A stretch of 64,000 bases of DNA, taken from positions 62,001-126,000 of the forward strand of contig JAUCZK010000004.1 in the NCBI GenBank assembly GCA_030373145.1. The letters run 5' to 3'. This document shows, in pieces, positions 55,039 to 63,739 of this stretch. The translations under genes and the position numbers were made by a program. The stretch comes from Cyanobium sp. CZS48M. Its GTDB lineage: Bacteria; Cyanobacteriota; Cyanobacteriia; PCC-6307; Cyanobiaceae. Within the stretch, counting starts at the first letter, position 1. Every line of letters starts with the position of its first letter. The notes under the pieces are model-generated. The model was not told where the DNA came from and made no database searches. It worked only from the letters and a program-made list of their open reading frames with translations.

Positions 55039-55655
55039 CCCTGGCGCAGGGCTTCCAGTTCGCCGCGACCGTGGCACTGGGCCAGTTCGTCGTAGCCGCC
55101 GATCAGCTCGCCATCGACGAACACCTGGGGCACGGGCCCCTCGGCGGCGGGCTCGATCAGCCGGTGGGGAATGCCCAGGGTGCGCAGCATGCGCAGGGCG
55201 CGCCGGGAGAAGGGGCAACCGGAGCGCACGGCGATCGTCACCCGGGGCTCACTGGGTTCAGCAGGTTCACTGAGATCGGCGGGTTCACTGAGCTCACCGG
55301 CGCTGGGCTGGGCCGTTGCCAATGGCGACGTGTCGATCAGGCCCACCAGCAGATCGGCGCCTTTGAGCACCCGCGAGCCCGGCTCGAGGTGGCCGCCCCA
55401 GACGCGGCAGTCTCCATCGGAGAGGCTGAGGTGCAGGTGGACGCCCTCGGGGGAGACGGTGCCCTGCAGGGTGATGATTTCGAGCTCACCGCGCAGCACG
55501 GTGGGGCCGATCTTGCCGGGGCACTGGAAGGCCGCCTGGGCCAGGTTGCCCACCACGCCGAGCACGAAACCTGAGGCGTTCTGCTCCTGCGCCAGCTGCT
55601 CCAGCGACCGGCGCAGGTCGCTGCCGGGCTCGAGGTGGAGCGGCACAGAACGCAT
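55035..55655 (-). CDS. PCC/DUF296 domain fused to glutaredoxin
   Basis: The N-terminal half (about residues 1-130) has the PCC pattern LHLEPGSDLRRSLEQLAQEQ and LQGTVSPEGVHLHLSLSDGD with GHLEPGSRVLKGADLLV. After a Ser/Glu/Pro linker, the C-terminal part is a glutaredoxin with TIAVRSGCPFSRRALRML (CPFS, single active Cys), PQVFVDGELIGGYDEL. I infer a redox-linked role. ATG 55655 is used; 55682 also lies in frame. Confidence 0.85.
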   Translation of the reverse strand: MRSVPLHLEPGSDLRRSLEQLAQEQNASGFVLGVVGNLAQAAFQCPGKIGPTVLRGELEIITLQGTVSPEGVHLHLSLSDGDCRVWGGHLEPGSRVLKGADLLVGLIDTSPLATAQPSAGELSEPADLSEPAEPSEPRVTIAVRSGCPFSRRALRMLRTLGIPHRLIEPAAEGPVPQVFVDGELIGGYDELAQCHGRGELEALRQG

Positions 55656-55684
55656 GGCAGCTGGAACCAGGGGGCGCGGCAAGG

Positions 55685-56617
55685 TTAGGCGGGTGGCAGC
55701 GGCCCAGTTCCTGGGCTGAGCGGGGCCGAGAGGATCGGCAGCCGTGGATGCTGCAGCTGGAGCCCCAGCTCCCGCAGACGGCGGTTCGAGAGTCTGCGGG
55801 CAGGCGCCAGCTCAGCGGCAGGGCCGGCGGGTGTCCCTCCGGCGTCGGCGTTGTTGTCGCCCTCCCAGATCACCGGCTGGAGGCCGGCGGCCTGGCAGCA
55901 GCGGTCGATCAGCTCGCGCACGCTGATCGGTTCGTCGTCCACCAGGTTGATCAGTTCATCGAAGCCCTGCTCCACCGCCCACACCAGGGCGGCCACCACG
56001 TCGTCGCGGTGGATCCAGCTGATCAGTGACGCTCCGGTCCCCGCTCGGCGGCTGCCCGCCAGGGAGCGGAAGCGGGGTTCCAGATCGCGGCCGGGGCCAT
56101 AGATCGCCCCCAGCCTCAGAATCGCGACACGGCGCTGGGGGGAGCGGCAGGCCAGCAGCCGTTCTTCGGCCTCCCGCAGGATGCGGGCGTGGGACTCAAC
56201 GGGCTGGGGGGGCGTGGTTTCGTCCACCAGGCCCGTGGCCGCGCCATAGACCGAGCAGCTGCTGGTGTACACGAGCTGCTGGAGCCTGGGCAGCTGCGGC
56301 ACCACGGCGGCCAGGGCCTCCATGCTGCGTAGGTAGGTGGCTTCGTAGCCGTCCGCATCCACCTGACGGCTGCCGCCGGGCGCCAGGCAGAACACGGCCG
56401 CCTCGCTCTGCTCCAGGGCCTCCCTGAGCTGATCGGGGTCGGCGGCATCCAGCAGTTGCACCGCATCGGCCAGGGGGGCCAGCTCCGCCAGCCGTTCGCT
56501 GCGGGTGGTGGTGACCCGCAGCCAGTGCCGGGCCTGCCCCTGTGGCTGCTGTTGCTGCTGCCAGTGGCTGGCCAGGGCCGAGCCCACATAGCCGCCGCCA
56601 ACGATCGTGATCCGCAT
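55685..56617 (-). CDS. SDR-family NAD(P)-dependent epimerase/dehydratase-like protein
   Basis: The 310-residue protein starts MRITIVGGGYVGSALASHWQ with a GGxxGG cofactor site. It then has YTSSCSVYGAATGLVDETTP and a weak YxxxK pattern, with ILRLGAIYGPGRD and SWIHRDDVVAALVWAVEQGF. It is an atypical or extended SDR, often annotated as sugar epimerase. The substrate is unknown. The start is ATG 56617. Confidence 0.82.
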   Translation of the reverse strand: MRITIVGGGYVGSALASHWQQQQQPQGQARHWLRVTTTRSERLAELAPLADAVQLLDAADPDQLREALEQSEAAVFCLAPGGSRQVDADGYEATYLRSMEALAAVVPQLPRLQQLVYTSSCSVYGAATGLVDETTPPQPVESHARILREAEERLLACRSPQRRVAILRLGAIYGPGRDLEPRFRSLAGSRRAGTGASLISWIHRDDVVAALVWAVEQGFDELINLVDDEPISVRELIDRCCQAAGLQPVIWEGDNNADAGGTPAGPAAELAPARRLSNRRLRELGLQLQHPRLPILSAPLSPGTGPLPPA

Positions 56618-56693
56618 CAAGACAGTGCTGGCAGGCGAAAAGCTAGGGCGCCCTCAGCAGAGTGACGCCATCCCCAGCGCCTCTCCTGTTGCC

Positions 56694-57521
56694 ATGACCG
56701 GCCACGACCGCCAGTGGGACCTCAACCGGCTCAACTTCGAGGGCCGCTGGTGTGGCACGAGCCGCTGGTATGAGCGCGCTGCCGACGGGCTGCTCGATCT
56801 CAGCACCCCCGTTGCGGTGATCGAGGACACCTGTTACGCCATCAGCTTCTCCGATCCCGACACCGGGCTGTGGGACGGCAGCGGCCTGCGCTTCGCGCCG
56901 GACGGTCGCCGCCAGCTGCCCCTCGCCCGCGCCAGCTACAACGGCGGGGGACAGTGCTGGCAGTTCCGCGGCGCCGCCGGCCAGTCGAGCCTGCTGCTGG
57001 ACAGCAGGCAGCCCCGCTTCGGCCATGAAGTGAACCTGTTCCGCGGCCGCTCCCGCTCGATGCTGGTGCTGCTCTATGCCCCGGCGCCGGCCCCCGGCTG
57101 GCGGCTGCAGAGCCTGGGGGTGGTGCCCTTCCGCTGCAGCCTGGCGACCCCGCCGGATCCAGCGCGCCCCGCGGCCAGCGACTGGCGGGCCCTGCTGGCG
57201 GAGCAGGAGGGCTGGCCCGGTGAGCTGGAGCGCCTGGAGCCCCAGCGCTGGCCTGCCGCTGATCCAGAGCCGCAGCCGTGCCACCCCTTCCGCAGCAGCC
57301 AGTTCAGTGGCAACGGAATCAGCGCCGAGCCCAGCGCCTGCATCACCGCTGGATTTGCCGATGCCCTGATCTGCTCGCTGCCGGAGTGTCTGCCGCAGGG
57401 GGCCTTCGCGCTGCAGGTGGGCTGCCGCCTCGATGCCGACCACTTCCAGCAGGTGAGCATCCACTACGACAGCCAGCAGCGGCTGACGGCCTGGGAGCTG
57501 CGGCGCTTCCGCAGGCCCTGA
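56694..57521 (+). CDS. DUF3598 family protein
   Basis: The 275-residue protein has RLNFEGRWCGTSRWYERAAD, YAISFSDPDTGLWDGSGLRF and SRSMLVLLYAPAP, and a C-terminal CRLDADHFQQVSIHYDSQQR. These match the cyanobacterial DUF3598 group, thought to have a calycin-like barrel. It is divergent from the SDR gene and convergent with the polyketide cluster. No biochemical role is known to me. Confidence 0.7.
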   Translation: MTGHDRQWDLNRLNFEGRWCGTSRWYERAADGLLDLSTPVAVIEDTCYAISFSDPDTGLWDGSGLRFAPDGRRQLPLARASYNGGGQCWQFRGAAGQSSLLLDSRQPRFGHEVNLFRGRSRSMLVLLYAPAPAPGWRLQSLGVVPFRCSLATPPDPARPAASDWRALLAEQEGWPGELERLEPQRWPAADPEPQPCHPFRSSQFSGNGISAEPSACITAGFADALICSLPECLPQGAFALQVGCRLDADHFQQVSIHYDSQQRLTAWELRRFRRP

Positions 57522-57536
57522 GCCGGGAGGCCCCGT

Positions 57537-58616
57537 TCAGCCCAGCAGGCTGGCCTCGACGCTGAGGCCGGGCCCGAAGGCCAGGGCCACCCAGGGGCGC
57601 GGAGCGGCTGTGCGGCGCAGGCGCTCGAGGATGAACAGGATCGTGGCCGACGACATGTTGCCGAACCGGCGCAGCACGGCCGCCGAGGGCTCCACCTGGC
57701 TGGGGTTCAGCTCGGCGGCGGCGGCCACGGCCGTGAGGATGCGAGGCCCGCCGGGGTGCAGGGCCCAGGATCCGATCGAGGCAACGCTCTGGCCACGGGC
57801 GCTGAGCCAGCGCTCCAGCCAGGGCCGCAGGTGGGCGGCGATGGTGTCGGGCACCCGGGAGGAGAGGGTCATCTCGAAGCCGTGGTCGGTGATGGTCCAC
57901 GACATCAGATCGCTGCTGCCGGGGATGAGCGTGGAGCCGGAGCCCAGCACCTGCAGCGGGGAGGCGTCTGCGGCAGAACCGCTGGCCACCAGGGCGCCGG
58001 CGCCGTCGGCGAAGAGGGAGTTGGCCACCACCTTCTCCGGATCCCAGCCGTAGTGCATGTGCAGGCTGCAGAGTTCCACCGAACAGAGCAGGACGCAGGC
58101 GCTCGGATCGGCTTCGACGAAAGCCCGCGCCACCCGCAGGCCGTTGAGGCTGCCGTGGCAGCCCATGAAGCCCACATGGGTGCGCTCCACATCGGGGTTC
58201 AGGGGCAGCTGGCCCATCAGGGCGAGATCGAAACCCGGCGCCTGGAAGCCCGTGCAGCTCACCGTCACCAGGTGGGTGATCCGCTCCGGGCCCAGGCCCG
58301 CGTCGGCCAGGGCGCGGCGGGCCACCTCCAGCGCCAGGGGTGCGGCATGGGTCTCGAAGCGGCGGATGCGTTCGCCCGTGGAGGGGCTGCTGTCGCCATA
58401 GAAGGGCAGGCGGCCCTCAATGCCGTCTCCGTGCTCGGCTGCTTCCAGCAGCACGCTGTGGCGGACGTTCACACCGGAGCGCCGCTGGATGCGTGCCAGC
58501 AGGGCGCCCCGCGCCGGCGTGGAGGCGGAGATGCGCTGGGCCATGGCCGCCGATTCTGCCTGGCTGATCTGGTGGCGGGGAACTGCGGTGCCGATGCCGA
58601 GGATGGTCATGGGCAT
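57537..58616 (-). CDS. Type III polyketide synthase (chalcone/stilbene synthase family)
   Basis: The 359-residue enzyme has the Cys-His-Asn triad: Cys153 in HVGFMGCHGSLNGL, His287 in SWALHPGGPRIL and Asn320 in RRFGNMSSATILFIL. It condenses a fatty acyl starter with malonyl-CoA units, and bacterial members of this sort give alkylresorcinols or alkylpyrones. ATG 58616 gives MPMTILGIGTAVP, and it overlaps the flavoprotein gene end by 10 bp. A cluster with a flavoprotein and a methyltransferase fits alkylresorcinol (hierridin-like) synthesis; the product is inferred. Confidence 0.92.
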   Translation of the reverse strand: MPMTILGIGTAVPRHQISQAESAAMAQRISASTPARGALLARIQRRSGVNVRHSVLLEAAEHGDGIEGRLPFYGDSSPSTGERIRRFETHAAPLALEVARRALADAGLGPERITHLVTVSCTGFQAPGFDLALMGQLPLNPDVERTHVGFMGCHGSLNGLRVARAFVEADPSACVLLCSVELCSLHMHYGWDPEKVVANSLFADGAGALVASGSAADASPLQVLGSGSTLIPGSSDLMSWTITDHGFEMTLSSRVPDTIAAHLRPWLERWLSARGQSVASIGSWALHPGGPRILTAVAAAAELNPSQVEPSAAVLRRFGNMSSATILFILERLRRTAAPRPWVALAFGPGLSVEASLLG

Positions 58617-59743
58617 GGCATCAGGCTCTGCGGCAGGGAGGGGAGGCGCTCTGCGGCCCAGAACAGGCCCCGGGCGCTGGCGGGATGGCGCAGGGCCAGG
58701 GCCAGGCTGCGGCAGACCAGCTGACGGCGGCCGATCCGCTGGCGGTGGGTGTGGATCCAGCGGCGTTCGAGCGCCGGCTGCCAGCGGCCGACCCCCTCCA
58801 GCGTCAGCGGCGTGACGGCGGCGGCGGCGGCCAGGGCCCAGCCCATGCCTTCCCCCGTGAAGGGCTCCACATAGCCGGCGGCATCCCCGAGCACCAGGAA
58901 GCGATCGCCGGCCAGGGGGGTGCTGCGGCGGCTGAGGGCGGCCGTGCTCTGCCAATCGGCGGCGGCCAGCTGGGGCAGGGCGGGGAAGCCGGCCTCCGCC
59001 AGCACCTGAGCGGCGGCGGCGGCGGCGCTGCCGGTCTCCTGCAACAGGGCGCGATCGAAGGCGGCGGCCAGGTTGAGGCTGCCGTCTTCCACCCGCACCA
59101 GCCCCACATAGCCCCGGCGGCCCACCGCCATGTGGATGCTGCCCTCCTCCCACTGCTGATCCGCGGCCTGATCCGCCGCCGCCAGCACGCAGCCGGCCCC
59201 CAGGCGCGAGCGGGGGTTGATGTGGGTGTGGGCGCCGGGCTCGTGCTCCAGGCAGCGGTGGGCCAGCCCCGCCGCCACCAGCACCACGGCCGCCTGCACC
59301 TGCTGCTGCCGCCACCCCTGACGCAGGTGGACGCAGCGGGCGTGGGCGCTGGCTGCACCCAGCTGCGCCGTGGTTTCAGGGCGGAACACGGCACCGGCGC
59401 CGATGGCGGCCTCCACCAGGGCCTGATCGAAGCGGTGGCGGGAGACGGCCCAGCCCGGCGGCAGGGCGCAGTTGGCCTGGCGGCCGCCCAGGCCCAGGCG
59501 CAGCCGCCGTAGGCGCAGCCCGCCGAGGCTCTCGAGCAGATGACCCTGGCCCACGGAGGCCAATGCCGCCTGGGCCTGGCCGTTGAAACAGGCGCCGCAC
59601 ACCTTCCAGCGCGGGAAGCGGCGCTTCTCCACCAGCAGCACCCGCAGGCCGCGGCGGGCCAGATCAAGGCTGGCGAGGGCACCGGCCGGACCGGCTCCGA
59701 TCACCACCACGTCAAAGGAGTCTGCGGGGATGGTCTCAGCCAC
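58607..59743 (-). CDS. FAD-dependent oxidoreductase (geranylgeranyl reductase-like) of the polyketide cluster
   Basis: The 378-residue flavoprotein begins AETIPADSFDVVVIGAGPAG with the FAD dinucleotide motif. RRFPRWKVCGACFNGQA and FLVLGDAAGYVEPFTGEGMG follow, as in the halogenase/monooxygenase and GGR family. It could oxidise the resorcinol ring. A GTG start at 59743 overlaps the methyltransferase stop by 8 bp. Confidence 0.88.
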   Translation of the reverse strand: MAETIPADSFDVVVIGAGPAGALASLDLARRGLRVLLVEKRRFPRWKVCGACFNGQAQAALASVGQGHLLESLGGLRLRRLRLGLGGRQANCALPPGWAVSRHRFDQALVEAAIGAGAVFRPETTAQLGAASAHARCVHLRQGWRQQQVQAAVVLVAAGLAHRCLEHEPGAHTHINPRSRLGAGCVLAAADQAADQQWEEGSIHMAVGRRGYVGLVRVEDGSLNLAAAFDRALLQETGSAAAAAAQVLAEAGFPALPQLAAADWQSTAALSRRSTPLAGDRFLVLGDAAGYVEPFTGEGMGWALAAAAAVTPLTLEGVGRWQPALERRWIHTHRQRIGRRQLVCRSLALALRHPASARGLFWAAERLPSLPQSLMPCP

Positions 59744-60476
59744 GGCACCAGCTCAACAGGTAACGCTCCGGCCAGCAGCGCTGCAGCCTGGCGCCCTGCA
59801 GCCCGGCCCGCTCGGCCATGGCGGCCACCTCAGCGAGCTGGAAGGCCCCCTGCACCGAGAGCGGTCCATCGGTGTGGACCACCCAGGAGCGGCTGAGCAG
59901 CCGGGTGCCGGCCCAGGCCAACCCGTAGCCCAGGGGACTGCGGATCAGGTCGTTCACGAGCACCAGCTGGTGGGCCCGTCTGGCCATCAGGGCCAGCAAC
60001 AGCTCGGCGTCGGCGTTGTCGAGGTGGTGCAGGAACAGGGAGGTGAGCACCACGTCGTAGCCGTCGGGGGCGGCGCCATCCGGGCCCGACGGCAGCGGAT
60101 CAACGAGGGCATCGGCCCTGAAGAAGCGCACATCGGCGCCGCGGCGTTCGGCATTGCTAAGGGCGATCGCCACGGCGCTGGAGCTGATGTCGCAGCCTTC
60201 GAGAATCAACGGGACGGCGCTGCGCCGGGCCATCAGGGCCAGATCGATGGCGGTGTCACCGCCGCCGCAGGCCAGATCCAGCACCCGCAGGGGAGTGCCC
60301 TGATGGCGTGCCGCCAGCTGGCGGATCGGCGCGAACAGGCCGGCGGAGCAGCGGCTGAGGGCATTGATGCGCCGCAGCCCGGCCAGGGCAAGGGCGTGCT
60401 CGCCGGGGTCGAGGCCCGGCTGATCCATCACTTCGTCCACCCGCTCCCGGCGGGTCAGGGACTTCAGGCTTGGCAT
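59736..60476 (-). CDS. SAM-dependent methyltransferase of the polyketide cluster
   Basis: The 246-residue methyltransferase has LRVLDLACGGGDTAIDLALM (SAM motif), GCDISSSAVAIAL and YDVVLTSLFLHHLDNADAEL. It is the first gene of the three-gene unit. O-methylation of an alkylresorcinol, as in hierridins, is the expected task but is inferred from context. Confidence 0.88.
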   Translation of the reverse strand: MPSLKSLTRRERVDEVMDQPGLDPGEHALALAGLRRINALSRCSAGLFAPIRQLAARHQGTPLRVLDLACGGGDTAIDLALMARRSAVPLILEGCDISSSAVAIALSNAERRGADVRFFRADALVDPLPSGPDGAAPDGYDVVLTSLFLHHLDNADAELLLALMARRAHQLVLVNDLIRSPLGYGLAWAGTRLLSRSWVVHTDGPLSVQGAFQLAEVAAMAERAGLQGARLQRCWPERYLLSWCRG

Positions 60477-60871
60477 CGCCTACACCGTCCTTCCAGGGCG
60501 TGAAGGCACTATGGCGCCGGTGATCTGGGGTCGGGGTGTATCGCTCAATCCCGCTGCCAGCTGGCGCGCATGGGTGAGCCAGCGTCCGCGAAGGGTGCTT
60601 CCAGCGTTCCGCCGAAGGCGTGCACTAGGACCTCACCCAGGCCGTGGGTGGCGTGGATGCCGGTGAAGCGCGGCCTGGCAATCCGGACAGGTGCTGGGCT
60701 GGGATGGCTGGCAGACGCGTTGGTGGTGTTGGCAGGCGTGGAGTTGACCCTTCTGCTTCTGCTTCTTTTGTAGCCACGTGCACGGAATCTGTCAGGGCAC
60801 TTGCCCACGGGTGGTGGGCTGCCGGACCAAGCCGTCACAATGGCTGATGCGATGCCTATCGGATCCCCTTC
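60477..60871. other. Intergenic region with one unassigned minus-strand frame
   Basis: No gene with a proper start was found. On the minus strand an open frame from about 60770 to 60545 reads RPRFTGIHATHGLGEVLVHA and ends SPMRASWQRD. It looks protein-like but has no start codon with ribosome site, so it may be a decayed gene end. Promoters for the divergent methyltransferase and TerB-like genes must lie here. Confidence 0.4.
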
Positions 60872-61351
60872 ATGGCGCCCAGCACCGATACCCTTCCCGC
60901 CGGCAACCTCGACCTGCTGCGCATCCTCTGCTGTGTGGCCTGGTCGGATGGCGAGTTCTCGGCGGAGGAGCGGGAGCTGCTGGAGGGACTGGTGGAGCGC
61001 TACATCGTGACGGATGGTGGAGTGCCGCTGCCCGCCGAAGCGGCTGAGGTGCTGGCCGGGCAGTCCCTGCAGCCTGAGGCCCTCGACGCGCTGATTCCCC
61101 GGCTCCGCTCCGAGGAAGACCGGCAGCTGGCCCTGAAGCTGGGCTACATGATGATCCGCGTCGGCCGGCGGCCCGGCGACGAGTCGAGCATCAACCCCCT
61201 GGAAAAGGTGGCCTACCGGCGCCTGGTGGACGGTCTCGGCCTGAGTGAGGCCGACATCGCCGAGGCGGAATGGTCCGCCGAACTCGATCTCGAGGCCCAG
61301 GGCGGCCTGCGCGGCTTCCTCTCGCGCCACTTCGGCTTTCTGGCGGCCTGA
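60872..61351 (+). CDS. TerB-like (tellurite resistance B fold) protein
   Basis: The 159-residue helical protein has LLRILCCVAWSDGEFSAEER and ELLEGLVERYI near the start, the acidic WSDGEFS pattern of TerB-fold proteins that bind metal. The C-terminal part includes PLEKVAYRRLVDGLGLSEAD. No ter operon is nearby. It starts at ATG 60872. Confidence 0.7.
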   Translation: MAPSTDTLPAGNLDLLRILCCVAWSDGEFSAEERELLEGLVERYIVTDGGVPLPAEAAEVLAGQSLQPEALDALIPRLRSEEDRQLALKLGYMMIRVGRRPGDESSINPLEKVAYRRLVDGLGLSEADIAEAEWSAELDLEAQGGLRGFLSRHFGFLAA

Positions 61352-61359
61352 GCGACCCT

Positions 61360-61790
61360 CTCGGTTGTGAGCACACCAGGCTGATTGGCCTGGCTCTGGC
61401 GATAGGCGGCCAGTTGATTCTCGATCTGGCGGCGCACAATCTCCCGGCATTCCATGAAGTGCTTGTTGTGGGCACAGACGGCGAGGTACTGCTCAGTCAC
61501 CCACCTCACGCCCGGATCACCATTGGATCAGGAAATTTGAAGGCGCTCTTCACCCTGGCGGGGCCAAGCTTGAGGAAGTAGCGATGCACGCGGTTGAGGT
61601 AGTTGTGCGGTTCATAGAGCTGGCCGAACGCTTCCACATACTCCTGGGCGATGTCTTCCACCGGCCGTGTGGGCACGACGTTCATCAGGCGGCCTTCCCT
61701 CTCGAGCCTGAGCCAGAGGGCGGTATGGGGCAGGGCCTGAAGCATGGCGAAGGTGGTGGTGGGAATTCCCGCGGAAGTCCTGCCGCAGGC
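61360..61790 (-). pseudogene. C-terminal remnant of a B12-binding radical SAM protein (DUF4070 type)
   Basis: Fragments in two frames match the C-terminal part of this family. [40 protein letters not shown] and [17 protein letters not shown] (about 61770-61506) come first. [20 protein letters not shown] with IVRRQIENQLAAYRQS (about 61500-61385) follows in another frame. The intervening segment is missing, and the N-terminal B12 and radical SAM domains are absent. It is squeezed between the TerB-like gene and selO. Confidence 0.65.
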
Positions 61791-61946
61791 GGCGTGGTGG
61801 ATGGTGCGCTGGGCGGTGGCGGAGGCAGCGGCGGTGGTGCTCCGACTCTCCCGGTGGAACAGGCTGGTGCCCGCTCACGCCTTCGCGGTGGCTGCGGGGG
61901 CGCCGCCGCGCTCGTCAGGTACGGCGAAGGCGGCCGGTTCGCCAGG

Positions 61947-63713
61947 ATGATGACCTCAGCGTCAGGGCCAGGCCCAGGCCGCTCCAAACCCGAGAGACCC
62001 GTGCCGACAACAGCGCCGACGACCACAGCGCCGACAGCCGTGACGACCACCACGTTTGCGGAGTTTGCCCAGCGGGCCGACTATTCGCTGCTGGATTCCC
62101 TGCAGGCGGATCCTCAGGCCACCGCCGATGGCCACGATCACCGGCCCCGCCAGGTGTTCTCCGGTCATTACGTACCGGTGACACCCACGGCGATTCCAGC
62201 GCCGGAGCTGGTGGCGTACAGCAGAACCCTCTTCAACGACCTGGGCCTGAGCGATGAGCTGGCCCACGACGACCAGTTCCGCCGTCTGTTTTCCGGCGAT
62301 ATCAGCGTGGCGCGGGAGCCGATGCGACCGTTTGGTTGGGCTACCGGCTATGCCCTCTCGATCTACGGCAGCGAATACATCCAGCAGTGCCCGTTTGGAA
62401 CCGGCAACGGCTACGGCGATGGCCGGGCCATTTCCGTGTTTGAAGGCGTTTTCAACGGCCGGCGTTGGGAGATGCAACTGAAAGGCGGTGGCCCGACGCC
62501 CTACTGCCGCGGGGCCGATGGACGCGCCGTGCTCCGCTCCAGCGTGCGCGAGTTTCTGGCGCAGGAGTTCATGCACGCCATGGGGGTTCCCACCTCCCGC
62601 TCCCTGACCCTTTATGTGTCGCGATCCGAAACCGTGCGCAGGCCCTGGTACGCGCCGAACTCCCAGTCGTTCGATCCCGACATCCTGGTGGACAACCCGG
62701 CGGCGATCACCACCCGGGTGGCGCCGTCGTTTCTGCGGGTTGGCCAGCTGGAGCTGTTTGCCCGCCGCGCCCGCAGCGGTGCCCATCCGGAGGCGCTGAA
62801 CGAGCTGCGGATGATCGTTCAGCACCTGATCGAGCGCAACTACCGCCAGGAGATCGATCCGGCTCTGGACTTCGCTTATCAGGTGGTGGCGCTGGCGGGG
62901 TTGTTCCGCGGACGGCTCACGTCTCTGGTGGCGAACTGGATGCGGGTGGGCTACTGCCAGGGCAATTTCAACAGCGACAACTGCGCCGCCGGTGGCTACA
63001 CCCTCGACTACGGCCCATTCGGATTCTGCGAGCTGTTCGATCCCCGATTTCAGCCCTGGACCGGCGGCGGCGAGCATTTCTCCTTCTTCAACCAACCGGT
63101 GGCGGCTGAGGCCAACTACCAGATGTTCTGGGCCGCCATCCGGTTGCTGCTCGAGGGCAACACGCAGGCGCTGTCAAGGCTGGATGAGATCCACGACGGC
63201 TTCGCTGAAGCGATGGGCCAGGCGCTCGAGGCGATGTGGGCCAGCAAGCTCGGCCTGATCACCTACGACGCCGAGCTGGTGAACGAACTGCTGCAGCTGA
63301 TGGTGAGCTCCAAGGTGGATTACACGATCTTCTTTCGCAGGTTGTCGGCCATCCCCGAGCAACTCTCAGCTCTGAAGGAGAGCTTTTACCTGCCCAGCTC
63401 AGAGGAGCTCGATGCGCAATGGACGCAGTGGCTGCAACGCTGGCGGGATCAGATCACGAGCAGCAGCGACCCGCGAGAGACATCCGAAGCGATGAAACGC
63501 ATCAACCCGGCCATCACCTGGCGCGAATGGCTGATCGCCCCCGCCTATGAACAGGCGGCGCAGGGTGACACCACCCTGATCCAGGAGCTGCAGCAGGTGT
63601 TCAGCCATCCCTACGACGAGCCATCAGCGGAGCTGGCGGCCAAATACGACCGCCTGAAGCCCAGGGAGTTCTTCAACGCCGGAGGGGTGTCCCACTACAG
63701 CTGTTCGTCCTGA
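61947..63713 (+). CDS. selO: Protein adenylyltransferase SelO (YdiU/UPF0061)
   Basis: The 588-residue pseudokinase has [20 protein letters not shown], the conserved [24 protein letters not shown]-type segment, [32 protein letters not shown] and [14 protein letters not shown]. It ends SHYSCSS, where the Cys is the position of selenocysteine in animal SelO. SelO transfers AMP to proteins in redox control. ATG 61947 is chosen; a further ATG follows at 61950. The frame is open far upstream without similarity. Confidence 0.92.
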   Translation: MMTSASGPGPGRSKPERPVPTTAPTTTAPTAVTTTTFAEFAQRADYSLLDSLQADPQATADGHDHRPRQVFSGHYVPVTPTAIPAPELVAYSRTLFNDLGLSDELAHDDQFRRLFSGDISVAREPMRPFGWATGYALSIYGSEYIQQCPFGTGNGYGDGRAISVFEGVFNGRRWEMQLKGGGPTPYCRGADGRAVLRSSVREFLAQEFMHAMGVPTSRSLTLYVSRSETVRRPWYAPNSQSFDPDILVDNPAAITTRVAPSFLRVGQLELFARRARSGAHPEALNELRMIVQHLIERNYRQEIDPALDFAYQVVALAGLFRGRLTSLVANWMRVGYCQGNFNSDNCAAGGYTLDYGPFGFCELFDPRFQPWTGGGEHFSFFNQPVAAEANYQMFWAAIRLLLEGNTQALSRLDEIHDGFAEAMGQALEAMWASKLGLITYDAELVNELLQLMVSSKVDYTIFFRRLSAIPEQLSALKESFYLPSSEELDAQWTQWLQRWRDQITSSSDPRETSEAMKRINPAITWREWLIAPAYEQAAQGDTTLIQELQQVFSHPYDEPSAELAAKYDRLKPREFFNAGGVSHYSCSS

Positions 63714-63739
63714 GCCGATGTCGTTCGTTCTGAGCTGTC

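Noticed and set aside
61584-61946. Long N-terminal extension of SelO
   Set aside because: The extra 121 residues are low-complexity Gly/Ala/Val-rich sequence, lie opposite the radical SAM remnant, and are not part of the SelO family.
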